From the NCBI RefSeq assembly GCF_014200395.1, contig NZ_JACHBS010000001.1, forward strand, positions 1,612,001 to 1,676,000: 64,000 nucleotides of DNA, given 5' to 3'. Made by a program: the position numbers and the translations under genes. Positions within the stretch are counted from its first letter, which is position 1. The number at the start of each line of letters is the position of its first letter. Below, in pieces: positions 54,362-62,030 of the stretch. The notes under the pieces were generated by a model, which saw nothing but the letters and a program-made list of their open reading frames with translations, made no database searches and was not told where the DNA came from. This DNA is from Microcella frigidaquae. GTDB taxonomy: Bacteria > Actinomycetota > Actinomycetes > Actinomycetales > Microbacteriaceae.

Positions 54362-55027
54362 ATGACGAACGGCGACGATCCCGGGGGTGCCGCGCGCCCC
54401 GAGCCGAGCGTCGAGCTCACGACGCACGGGCTCGGTCCCTGGCCGGGCGACCCCGAATCCTGGCCCGACGACCCGCGCCTCGACCCCGAGCTGCTCGCCC
54501 ACGGCGACACCCGCAACGTCATCGATCGCTACCGCTACTGGAGCATGGAGGCGATCGTCGCCGACCTCGATGCGCGGCGGCACCCCTTCCACGTCGCGAT
54601 CGAGAACTGGCAGCACGACCTCAACATCGGCTCGATCGTGCGCAGCGCCAACGCCTTCCTCGCCGCCGAGGTGCACATCGTCGGCCGCCGCCGCTGGAAC
54701 AAGCGCGGCGCCATGGTCACCGACCGCTACCAGCACGTGCGGCACCACTCCGACATCGGCGAGCTCGTCGCGTTCGCGCGCCACGCGCGTCTGCCGATCG
54801 TCGCGGTCGACAACGTGCCGGGGTCGGTGCCGGTGGATGCGGAGCCGCTGCCGCACGCGTGCATCCTGCTCTTCGGCCAGGAGGGCCCCGGTCTCTCGGA
54901 GGAGGCGCTCACCGCCGCCGACCGGGTCGTCGAGATCCGGCAGTTCGGGTCGACGCGGTCGATCAACGCGAGCGCCGCGGCCGCGATCGTGATGCACGAG
55001 TGGGTGCGGGTGCACGCGAGCCCTTGA
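54362..55027 (+). CDS. SpoU/TrmH-family RNA 2'-O-methyltransferase
   Basis: A 221-residue SPOUT-fold methyltransferase. Motif 1 is IENWQHDLNIGSIVRSANAF, motif 2 LLFGQEGPGLSEEAL and motif 3 STRSINASAAAAIVMHEW, which build the trefoil-knot SAM site. An extra N-terminal segment of about 60 residues precedes the core. The target is tRNA or rRNA ribose; which position is not readable. Confidence 0.88.
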   Translation: MTNGDDPGGAARPEPSVELTTHGLGPWPGDPESWPDDPRLDPELLAHGDTRNVIDRYRYWSMEAIVADLDARRHPFHVAIENWQHDLNIGSIVRSANAFLAAEVHIVGRRRWNKRGAMVTDRYQHVRHHSDIGELVAFARHARLPIVAVDNVPGSVPVDAEPLPHACILLFGQEGPGLSEEALTAADRVVEIRQFGSTRSINASAAAAIVMHEWVRVHASP

Positions 55028-55058
55028 CGAGCATCCGCCCAGCCGATGGACTGAGCGC

Positions 55059-55430
55059 ATGACGGTGATCACCGATGATCTGCCCGCCCAGTTGATCCAC
55101 CAGGAGCACGAGGGGTGGGAGGCGATGACCCGCGGAGAGGGCGGCACGCACTCGTACACGGCGATGCTGCCCGACGCGATCATGGTCTTCCCGGGCACGC
55201 TGCTCGAGCGCGGCGCGGTCATCGCGGCGCTCGACGGCGTGGTGTGGAGCGACTGCCGCATGAGCGACCAGCGCGTGGTGCGCCTCGGCGATCGCGCGGC
55301 ACTGCTCGCCTACCGGTTGCGGGGCACGCGCGATGGCGCGCCCGTCGACCTGTGGGCGACGACGACCTACGTCTACAGCGAGGGGCGCTGGCGGGTCGGC
55401 GCGCACCAGCAGTCGCCCGCCGGGGACTAG
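55059..55430 (+). CDS. NTF2-like (SnoaL/DUF4440-type) protein
   Basis: A 123-residue cone-shaped NTF2-fold protein. LIHQEHEGWEAMTRGEGGTHSYTAML opens it (read QEHEGWEAMTRGEG), and the C terminus TTTYVYSEGRWRVGAHQQSP is the usual final strand pair. These proteins act as small isomerases, hydrolases or binding proteins; no function can be assigned. The next small gene starts 4 bp after its stop. Confidence 0.75.
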   Translation: MTVITDDLPAQLIHQEHEGWEAMTRGEGGTHSYTAMLPDAIMVFPGTLLERGAVIAALDGVVWSDCRMSDQRVVRLGDRAALLAYRLRGTRDGAPVDLWATTTYVYSEGRWRVGAHQQSPAGD

Positions 55431-55434
55431 TCAG

Positions 55435-55539
55435 ATGAGCGCCCGCAGGATCATCTGGTTCGCTGCGGTGGTGCTCGTCATCGTCGGGCTGGGGCTTCTG
55501 TATCAGGCAGGGCTGCTGGGCAACGTCGCAGTGCCCTAG
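55435..55539 (+). CDS. 34-residue single-pass membrane peptide
   Basis: MSARRIIWFAAVVLVIVG begins a short protein with basic N terminus and one helix, ending LLGNVAVP. It lies 4 bp after the NTF2-like gene, probably in one transcript, and is convergent with the DUF3253 gene. Small but typical of real actinobacterial membrane peptides. Confidence 0.45.
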   Translation: MSARRIIWFAAVVLVIVGLGLLYQAGLLGNVAVP

Positions 55540-55547
55540 AACGGCGG

Positions 55548-55967
55548 TCAGCGCGCGCGGCGGATCCGGATCGGGCCCTTCGCCGTCGACGGGTCGACGA
55601 CCTTTCCGCCCTGCGTGATCTCGACCTCGCCGGCGGCGACGAGCCGTCGGGCCGCGCGGCGAGCGGGCTCCATCAGCGCGCGCCACGCATCCTCATCGGC
55701 GTCGCCCGCGACCGCCCGCGCGGCCTCGCTCGGGCAGATCGTCGCGCCGGCCGCGCGATCGGCGAGCAGGCTCCGGATGCTCTCCTCGAGCGCCCGATCC
55801 ACGGGCCGCACACCGCGGGCGCGGCAGGCGTCGCTGCACCAGCGCACCGCCTCCCAGTCGCGCGCCCACTTCGCGCGCCACTCGATGCGGCGGCCGCACG
55901 AGCCGCAGACCTTCTCGGCGCGCGGGTCAGCGGATCCTTCTGCCCGCGTGTCTCGCTGCCGAACCAT
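55548..55967 (-). CDS. DUF2256-DUF3253 zinc-finger/winged-helix protein
   Basis: A 139-residue protein. The N-terminal zinc-finger-like motif has CGSCGRRIEWRAKW and CSDACR (DUF2256-type). The C-terminal helical domain IRSLLADRAAGATICPSEAARAV and ARRLVAAGEVEITQGGKVVD matches DUF3253. It may bind nucleic acid; function unknown. It follows the MFS gene by 29 bp on the same strand. Confidence 0.82.
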   Translation of the reverse strand: MVRQRDTRAEGSADPRAEKVCGSCGRRIEWRAKWARDWEAVRWCSDACRARGVRPVDRALEESIRSLLADRAAGATICPSEAARAVAGDADEDAWRALMEPARRAARRLVAAGEVEITQGGKVVDPSTAKGPIRIRRAR

Positions 55968-55996
55968 GCGGTCAGCCTGCCCGACGAAGCCGACGA

Positions 55997-57307
55997 CTAG
56001 CTTCGAGCGCTCGGGTCGCCAGCCCGTCGGCTGCGCGCCAGCAGCAGCCCGACCCCCGCGACGACGAGCACCGTCACTGCGGTGCCGACGAACAGCAGGG
56101 TCGCGCCGCCCGCCTCGTAGGCGAGCCCCGAGACACCGGCGGCGATGGTCGCGGCCGCGAGACCGATGCCGCGCAGCAGCCCCTGCGCCGAGCCGGCGCG
56201 CGCCGGGTCGACGGCGTGGGCCATCGCGGCGGCCGCGCCGATGAAGGCGAGGGCCTGCCCGGTCGACTCGACGAACCCCATGCCCGTGGCGAGCCAGGGG
56301 TTGCCGACGAACCCGTAGAGGGTGACGATCGGCAGCAGGATCAGCAGCCCGCGGGCGTAGGCCGCGACGCCGCCGCGGCGGTCGGCGAGGCGGCCCGCCC
56401 ACCCGGCGACGAGCACATAGGGCAGGGCGAAGAGAGCGTAGCTCGCCGCCGTCAGCACGGGGTCGGCGCCGATGTCGGCCATGAACCGCGGCCAGATGCC
56501 GTCGTAGGCTCCGGTCGGCACCATGACCGCGGCGTACAGCAGCACGATGCCGATGATGCGGGGCGAGCGCAGCAGGTCGAGGCTGGTGCGCGGGGCGCTC
56601 GCGCCGAAGCGCAGCGTGCGGTCGGCATCCGTGCCGTCGAAGCCGATGACGCCCGCCGCGATGCCGCCGGTCGGCGGGTGGGGGTCATCGTGGCGGAACC
56701 GCGAATCGCCCGCCGTCACGGGAGTGGCCACGTGCGCCGCCTCGAAGAACCCGACGAGCACGGGGATGAGCGCCAGCAGCACGACGACGGCCGACACGGC
56801 GAGGATCGCCGACGGCGCGGCGAACGCGAGAGCGATGCCGGATGCGAGGGGCCCCACCGCGATGCCCGCGAGCTCGGCGGCCCCGAGGCGCCCGAGCAGC
56901 TCGCCGCTGCGCGCATGGTCGAACCGCACGATGAGGGCGCTCGCGGCGATGACGAAGATGCCGAAGCCGAAGCCGCCGACGGCGCGGCCGGCGATGAGGT
57001 GCCAGCCCTCCGTGGCGAGCGCGCTCAGGCCGAGCGAGCCGGCGACCATGACGACGCCGATGACCGCCATGAGGCGGGCGTGGCCGCGGTCGGCGGCGGG
57101 GGCGACGAGCAGCTCGGCGACGAGGGCGGCGGCGAAACCGGCCGCGGCGAGGTAGCCGATCTCGGCGGTGCTCACGCCGAGGGTGCCTTGCAGGGCAGGG
57201 ATGAGCGGGAAGATGACGAACGATGCCGACGACAGGATCACCATCGCGGCGACGACGCTGGGCACGAGCAACCGTCGCTGGCGGTGCGCGCGCTGCTGCG
57301 GGGACAT
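55997..57307 (-). CDS. MFS efflux-type transporter
   Basis: A 436-residue transporter with twelve helices and a central loop of about 60 residues (residues 200-260, DDPHPPTGGIAAG). Good RBS GGAGAGG upstream of the ATG. It is divergent from a TetR-type regulator, a typical drug or metabolite exporter arrangement; the palindrome in between suggests repression. Substrate unknown. Confidence 0.86.
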   Translation of the reverse strand: MSPQQRAHRQRRLLVPSVVAAMVILSSASFVIFPLIPALQGTLGVSTAEIGYLAAAGFAAALVAELLVAPAADRGHARLMAVIGVVMVAGSLGLSALATEGWHLIAGRAVGGFGFGIFVIAASALIVRFDHARSGELLGRLGAAELAGIAVGPLASGIALAFAAPSAILAVSAVVVLLALIPVLVGFFEAAHVATPVTAGDSRFRHDDPHPPTGGIAAGVIGFDGTDADRTLRFGASAPRTSLDLLRSPRIIGIVLLYAAVMVPTGAYDGIWPRFMADIGADPVLTAASYALFALPYVLVAGWAGRLADRRGGVAAYARGLLILLPIVTLYGFVGNPWLATGMGFVESTGQALAFIGAAAAMAHAVDPARAGSAQGLLRGIGLAAATIAAGVSGLAYEAGGATLLFVGTAVTVLVVAGVGLLLARSRRAGDPSARS

Positions 57308-57325
57308 GGGGACCTCTCCGAGTTG

Positions 57326-57341
57326 TTGTCCAACTGGACAA
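57326..57341. promoter_or_regulatory. TetR-type operator between MFS and TetR genes
   Basis: Perfect palindrome TTGTCCAACTGGACAA, 18 bp upstream of the MFS start. A further half-site TGGACAA lies at about 57365-57372, nearer the regulator. Confidence 0.65.
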
Positions 57342-57390
57342 TAAGGCTAGCACCGCCTATCCGGATGGACAACAGAACGGTATCGCGGCC

Positions 57391-57396
57391 TATGCT
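57391..57396 (+). promoter_or_regulatory. -10 hexamer of TetR-family gene, leaderless
   Basis: TATGCT, then 6 nt, then the GTG at 57403. Confidence 0.6.
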
Positions 57397-57402
57397 CGAC
57401 GC

Positions 57403-58056
57403 GTGAGCGAGAAGAGGAGCGCCGCGCGCAAGAGCAGCGATGAGCGGCGCGACGAGATCGTGCGCGCCACCCTGCGCCTCGTCGCCGCCAAGGGCTTCGC
57501 CGGCGTCACCCTCCGCGAGGTCGCCACCGAGGTCGGCGTCGTGCACGGGCTCATCCGCCACTACTTCGCGAGCCGCGACGAGCTCGTCGCCGCCGCCTTC
57601 GACGTCGCCGTCACCCGCGAGCTCGCCGCCGACCAGCAGCAGCTCGACGGGCTCGACCCCATCGCGGCGCTCGCCGGCTGGCTCGCCGCCACCAACGAGA
57701 ACCACTACCACGTGTGGATCGACGCCTGGAGCGAAGCGCCGCGCACCCCCGCCCTGGCCGCCGCGCTCGCCCGGCATCACGACGACTGCGAGCGCATCCT
57801 GACCCGGGTCATCGAGCGGGTGGTGGATGCCGGGCTCGGCGCGAGCGCCGACCCCGCGGCCGACTCGCGCCTGCTCACCGCCGTCGCCGACGGCGTCGCC
57901 GTGCAGCACCACGTGGTGGGGGTCATCGGGGTCGACGAGGCCAACGACATCGTGTTCGGGGTCGCCGAGCGCCAGCTCGGGCTCGAGCCGGGCATCCTGG
58001 CCCGCGCCAACCCCGTGCCCGCCCGCGGGCAGTGGGCCGACGCCCCCGCTCGATAG
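57403..58056 (+). CDS. TetR-family transcriptional regulator
   Basis: A 217-residue regulator. [23 protein letters not shown] then [20 protein letters not shown]; the C-terminal ligand domain has a BetI-like look. The GTG at 57403 is chosen from the -10 hexamer 6 nt upstream. It is divergent from the MFS transporter and probably represses it through the TTGTCCA palindrome. Confidence 0.9.
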   Translation: MSEKRSAARKSSDERRDEIVRATLRLVAAKGFAGVTLREVATEVGVVHGLIRHYFASRDELVAAAFDVAVTRELAADQQQLDGLDPIAALAGWLAATNENHYHVWIDAWSEAPRTPALAAALARHHDDCERILTRVIERVVDAGLGASADPAADSRLLTAVADGVAVQHHVVGVIGVDEANDIVFGVAERQLGLEPGILARANPVPARGQWADAPAR

Positions 58057-58117
58057 TGCGGCGAGGCTCCCCGATAGACTGAGGGGCACGCCCTCACCAC
58101 CTCTCGAAGGGACACCC

Positions 58118-59404
58118 ATGCCTGCCGTCGTCATCATCGGCGCCCAGTGGGGCGACGAAGGGAAGGGCAAGGCCACCGACCTCCTCGCCGGCCGCATCGA
58201 CTACGTCGTGAAGTTCAACGGCGGCAACAACGCGGGCCACACGGTCGTCGTCGGCGACGAGAAGTACGCGCTGCACCTGCTGCCGAGCGGCATCCTCACC
58301 GAGGGCGTCACGCCCGTGATCGCCAACGGCGTCGTGGTCGACATCGAGGTGCTGTTCGGCGAGCTCGACGCGCTCAGCGCGCGCGGCGTCGACGTCTCGA
58401 AGCTGCTCATCAGCGCCAACGCTCACGTCATCACCGGCTACCACCGCACGATGGACAAGGTGACCGAGCGGTTCCTCGGCAAGCGCCAGATCGGCACCAC
58501 CGGCCGCGGCATCGGCCCGGCCTACGCCGACAAGATCAATCGCATCGGCATCCGCATGCAAGACCTGTTCGACGAGAACATCCTGCGCCAGAAGGTCGAG
58601 GGCGCCCTCAACGTCAAGAACCACCTGCTCGTCAAGGTCTACAACCGGCGCGCGATCGGCGTCGACGAGATCGTCGACGAGCTGCTCGGCTACGCCGACC
58701 GCCTGCGGCCGATGGTCGTCGACACCGGTCTCGTGCTGCACCAGGCGCTCGAGCGCGGCGAGACCGTGCTGTTCGAGGGCGGCCAGGCGACCATGCTCGA
58801 TGTCGATCACGGCACCTACCCCTTCGTGACCTCGTCGAACGCGACTGCGGGCGGGGCCGCCACCGGCTCGGGCATCGGGCCCAACCGCATCGACCGCGTC
58901 ATCGGCATCGTCAAGGCCTACACGACCCGTGTCGGCTCCGGCCCCTTCCCGACCGAGCTCTTCGACGAGTCGGGCGAGTTCCTGCGCAAGACCGGCTTCG
59001 AGTTCGGCACCACCACGGGCCGCCCCCGCCGCTGCGGCTGGTACGACGCGCCCATCGCCCGCTACACGGCGCGCGTCAATGGCGTCACCGACTTCGTGAT
59101 GACCAAGCTCGACGTGCTCACGGGGCTCGAGAGCATCCCGGTCTGCGTCGCCTACGAGGTCGACGGCGTGCGCGTCGACGAGGTTCCCGTTTCGCAGAGC
59201 GACTTCCACCACGCGACGCCGATCTACGAGAACCTGCCCGGCTGGTCGGAGGACATCACCGGTGCCCGCACCTTCGACGACCTGCCCAAGAACGCGCAAG
59301 ACTACGTGCTCGCCATCGAGGCCATGAGCGGCGCGCGCATCTCGGCGATCGGCGTCGGCCCCGGCCGCGACGCGATCGTCGTGCGCCACGACCTGCTCGA
59401 CTGA
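58118..59404 (+). CDS. purA: Adenylosuccinate synthetase
   Basis: A 428-residue GTP-dependent enzyme that joins IMP and aspartate in AMP synthesis. Start [20 protein letters not shown] with the GDEGKGK P-loop; [12 protein letters not shown] (catalytic His); [20 protein letters not shown]-like [20 protein letters not shown]; and the C-terminal KLDVLTGL base-binding motif. Length is standard. RBS AAGGGA; TAGACT at 58075-58080 may be its -10. Confidence 0.97.
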   Translation: MPAVVIIGAQWGDEGKGKATDLLAGRIDYVVKFNGGNNAGHTVVVGDEKYALHLLPSGILTEGVTPVIANGVVVDIEVLFGELDALSARGVDVSKLLISANAHVITGYHRTMDKVTERFLGKRQIGTTGRGIGPAYADKINRIGIRMQDLFDENILRQKVEGALNVKNHLLVKVYNRRAIGVDEIVDELLGYADRLRPMVVDTGLVLHQALERGETVLFEGGQATMLDVDHGTYPFVTSSNATAGGAATGSGIGPNRIDRVIGIVKAYTTRVGSGPFPTELFDESGEFLRKTGFEFGTTTGRPRRCGWYDAPIARYTARVNGVTDFVMTKLDVLTGLESIPVCVAYEVDGVRVDEVPVSQSDFHHATPIYENLPGWSEDITGARTFDDLPKNAQDYVLAIEAMSGARISAIGVGPGRDAIVVRHDLLD

Positions 59405-59418
59405 GCCGGCCCCGCACC

Positions 59419-60045
59419 ATGGCCGCCGACACCCTGCCGTACACGGTGCTCGAGGGCCACGGCGTGCGCCTCGAGCCCTACGACCCGGCGCACTTGCCGG
59501 GGCTGACGGCGGCGCTCGGCCGCGAGGAGGTCTTCGCCGGCGGGTGGGGCGGCGGCCCGGCCGGAGCCTGTACCGGCGAAGCGTTCGCCGCCTGGCTGCC
59601 GACCTACCTGCCGCTCGGCCGCGCCCACGTCTACACGGTGCTGACCGTTCCGTCGATCGAGGCCCCGGCGGCGGATGCGGAGCCGACGATCATCGGAACC
59701 ACAACGATCCTCGACCTCACCCCCGCGACCGAGTCGGCCCACATCGGCTACACCGCCTACACGCCGGACGTCTGGGGCACGGACGTCAACCCCGCCTGCA
59801 AGCTGCTGCTGCTCACCCACCTTTTCGAGCACGGCTACGGCCGCGTCAAGCTGCAGGCCGACGTGCGCAACGCGCGGTCGCGGGCCGGCATCGAGAAGCT
59901 CGGCGCCCAGTTCGAGGGCGTGGCGCGTCGCGACGCGCCACGCGCCGACGGCTCGTGGCGCGACGGCGCCGTCTACGCGATCACGGTCGACGACTGGCCC
60001 GCCGTGCGCGCCGGCCTCGAGCGACGACTGGGCGCGACGGCCTGA
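59419..60045 (+). CDS. GNAT-family N-acetyltransferase
   Basis: A 208-residue acetyltransferase of the RimJ/RimL-like subgroup: GVRLEPYDPAHLPGL at the N terminus, IGYTAYTPDVWGTDVNPACK in the core and VRNARSRAGIEKLGAQFEG, where the acetyl-CoA loop lies. It follows purA by 14 bp. The acceptor is unknown. Confidence 0.85.
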   Translation: MAADTLPYTVLEGHGVRLEPYDPAHLPGLTAALGREEVFAGGWGGGPAGACTGEAFAAWLPTYLPLGRAHVYTVLTVPSIEAPAADAEPTIIGTTTILDLTPATESAHIGYTAYTPDVWGTDVNPACKLLLLTHLFEHGYGRVKLQADVRNARSRAGIEKLGAQFEGVARRDAPRADGSWRDGAVYAITVDDWPAVRAGLERRLGATA

Positions 60046-60070
60046 CGGGGCCGGGTGCACAGCGACGGCG

Positions 60071-60721
60071 CTAGGCGACCGAGCTGAACCAGGCGGCGCC
60101 CACCGTGACACCGAGCGCCGAGGCGCCGACCGCGATGCCGAGACTGAGCGCCCAGTCCGCGGCCGAGGCGCGGTTCTCGCCCGGGGCCGCCGGGGCAGCC
60201 ATCGACAGCAGGTGGGCGCGCGCGGGGTGGGCCTCCCAGAAGGCGCGGCCCCGGGCATCCACCCGCCCGATCAGCATGCGCTGCGGCGCGGCGGGCAGGA
60301 TCACCGCGAGCGGGGCGAGCCCCATGACCAGGAAGAGCAGGCCCAGGAACAGGCCGACGCCGTCGCCGCCCAGCAGGAAGGTGCGGAAGAAGACGATGCT
60401 GAGGCTCACGAAGAGCCCCGGCCAGGCGTAGAGCCAGGTCGGGGTGCCGAAGCCGCGGGCCAGCCCCGTGCCGATCGCCAGGGCCGCCAGGCCGCCGAGG
60501 ATGCTCAGCGGCATGAACAGCGCGATCGCGTCGGTGCACTCCACCGCGATCACGTACGGGCCGCCGCGGGCGCAGTACCCGCCGAGCGCGGCGAGCGCGT
60601 CGGTCGAGCGGTACAGCAGCGTCAGGGCGGCCGCCGTCGAGAACCAGGCCAGCACCGAGCCGAGCACGCGGAGGGCGGCGGCATCGCGCCAGGTGCGCCG
60701 TGCGGGTGCCTCGATCGTCAT
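60071..60721 (-). CDS. Hypothetical membrane protein
   Basis: A 216-residue protein with five hydrophobic helices and a soluble loop containing QRMLIGRVDARGRAFWEAHP. No family recognised. Start ATG at 60721 with TACAGT 6 nt upstream. It is divergent from the chorismate mutase gene and convergent with the GNAT gene. Confidence 0.72.
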   Translation of the reverse strand: MTIEAPARRTWRDAAALRVLGSVLAWFSTAAALTLLYRSTDALAALGGYCARGGPYVIAVECTDAIALFMPLSILGGLAALAIGTGLARGFGTPTWLYAWPGLFVSLSIVFFRTFLLGGDGVGLFLGLLFLVMGLAPLAVILPAAPQRMLIGRVDARGRAFWEAHPARAHLLSMAAPAAPGENRASAADWALSLGIAVGASALGVTVGAAWFSSVA

Positions 60722-60727
60722 GGCGCC

Positions 60728-60733
60728 ACTGTA
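60728..60733 (-). promoter_or_regulatory. -10 hexamer of membrane-protein gene, leaderless
   Basis: TACAGT on the minus strand, then 6 nt, then the ATG at 60721. Confidence 0.55.
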
Positions 60734-60780
60734 GGGCCGCGCGCGGCCCGGGTCGAGAGCCGTGCACCGGTGCGGAGCGT

Positions 60781-60786
60781 TACGCT
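60781..60786 (+). promoter_or_regulatory. -10 hexamer of chorismate mutase gene, leaderless
   Basis: TACGCT, then 6 nt, then the ATG at 60793. Confidence 0.6.
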
Positions 60787-60792
60787 CGACGC

Positions 60793-61110
60793 ATGGATGA
60801 CGCCGCCCTCGCCCAGCTCGCGGCGCTGCGCCGCAGCATCGACAACATCGACGCCGCGCTGATCCACCTGCTCGCCGAGCGCTTCACCCGCACGCAGGCC
60901 GTCGGGCGTCTCAAGGCGGCGTCGGGCATGCCGCCGAGCGACCCGGAGCGCGAGCGTCAGCAGATCGCGCGCCTGCGGGCCCTCGCGATCGACGCGCAGC
61001 TCGACCCCGCGTTCGCCGAGAAGTGGTTCAACTTCGTCGTCGCGGAGGTCATCCACCACCACGAGCAGATCGCCACGACGGGCACGGTGCAGACAGCCGA
61101 CTCTGCGTGA
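60793..61110 (+). CDS. Chorismate mutase, AroQ type
   Basis: A 105-residue all-helical enzyme that converts chorismate to prephenate for Phe/Tyr synthesis. LAALRRSIDNIDAALIHLLAERF carries the first active-site Arg and the DxxLIxLLxxR-like pattern; RTQAVGRLKA includes the Lys; EKWFNFVVAEVIHHHEQI is the last helix. It overlaps the EamA transporter gene by 4 nt (GTGA). Confidence 0.9.
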   Translation: MDDAALAQLAALRRSIDNIDAALIHLLAERFTRTQAVGRLKAASGMPPSDPERERQQIARLRALAIDAQLDPAFAEKWFNFVVAEVIHHHEQIATTGTVQTADSA

Positions 61111-62030
61111 GACGCTCCTCCGACACCTGGATCGCCCTCCAGTTCACGCTCGCCGGCGTGACGTGGGGTGCGAGCTTCCTGTTCATCGCCCTGGCGCTGG
61201 AGGGCCTGTCTCCGGTGCAGGTCGCGACCGGCCGCACTCTGTTCGGCGCGATCACGCTCGGTCTGCTCGTGCTCGTCACCCGCGACCGGCTGCCGCGGTC
61301 GGCCCGCGTGTGGGGACACCTGGTGGTGCTGTCGATCACGTTCGCGGTCATCCCGTACCAGCTGTTCGCGTGGGCGCAGCAGTACGTGGCCTCGGGTATC
61401 GCGAGCATCCTCAACGCCACCACGCCGATCATGACGGCGCTCATCGCGGGCCTCGCGTTCCGCATCGAGAGGCTCTCGCGCGAGCAGGTGCTCGGCATCG
61501 TCGTGGGCATCGTCGGGGTCGTCGTGATCGTCGGGCCCTGGCAGGGTCTCGAGCCGGGCTCGGGGGGCATCGCTCCTTACCTCGCCCTGCTCGGCGCGAC
61601 CGCCTGCTACGGCTTCAGCCTCTCGTACATGCGCCGCTTCCTCGCCGACAGCGGAGTCAGTGCGACCGTGTTCAGCTTCGTCATGATCGGCCTCGCGGCG
61701 GGGTGGATGCTGCTGCTGACGCCCGCGATCGGTGCCCAGCCGATGACGCTCACGCCGACCGTGATCATCGCCATCGTGCTGCTCGGAGCCCTCGGCACGG
61801 GCCTCGCCTACGCGTGGAACCAGAACGTCGTGCGCGCGTGGGGACCGACCCGCGCCGCGACGGTCACCTACCTGTCGCCGCCCGTCGGCGTGCTGCTGGG
61901 CGTGCTCGCCCTCGGCGAGGTGCTCGTCTGGAACGAGCCGGTCGGTGCCCTGCTCGTCATCCTCGGCGTGCTGCTCGCGCAGCGCCGGCTGCGCCTGCCG
62001 GCGCGGCGCGTGCGATCAGGCGATGGGTGA
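61107..62030 (+). CDS. EamA/DMT-family transporter
   Basis: A 307-residue drug/metabolite transporter with ten helices in two EamA repeats: ALQFTLAGVTWGASFLFI, FAWAQQYVASGIASILNATTPIM (read YVASGIASILNATTPIM) and the second-half TYLSPPVGVLLGVLALGE. The GTG start overlaps the chorismate mutase stop. Substrate unknown; coupling may hint at aromatic metabolites. Its 3' end overlaps the convergent P-type ATPase gene by 74 bp. Confidence 0.88.
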   Translation: MRRSSDTWIALQFTLAGVTWGASFLFIALALEGLSPVQVATGRTLFGAITLGLLVLVTRDRLPRSARVWGHLVVLSITFAVIPYQLFAWAQQYVASGIASILNATTPIMTALIAGLAFRIERLSREQVLGIVVGIVGVVVIVGPWQGLEPGSGGIAPYLALLGATACYGFSLSYMRRFLADSGVSATVFSFVMIGLAAGWMLLLTPAIGAQPMTLTPTVIIAIVLLGALGTGLAYAWNQNVVRAWGPTRAATVTYLSPPVGVLLGVLALGEVLVWNEPVGALLVILGVLLAQRRLRLPARRVRSGDG

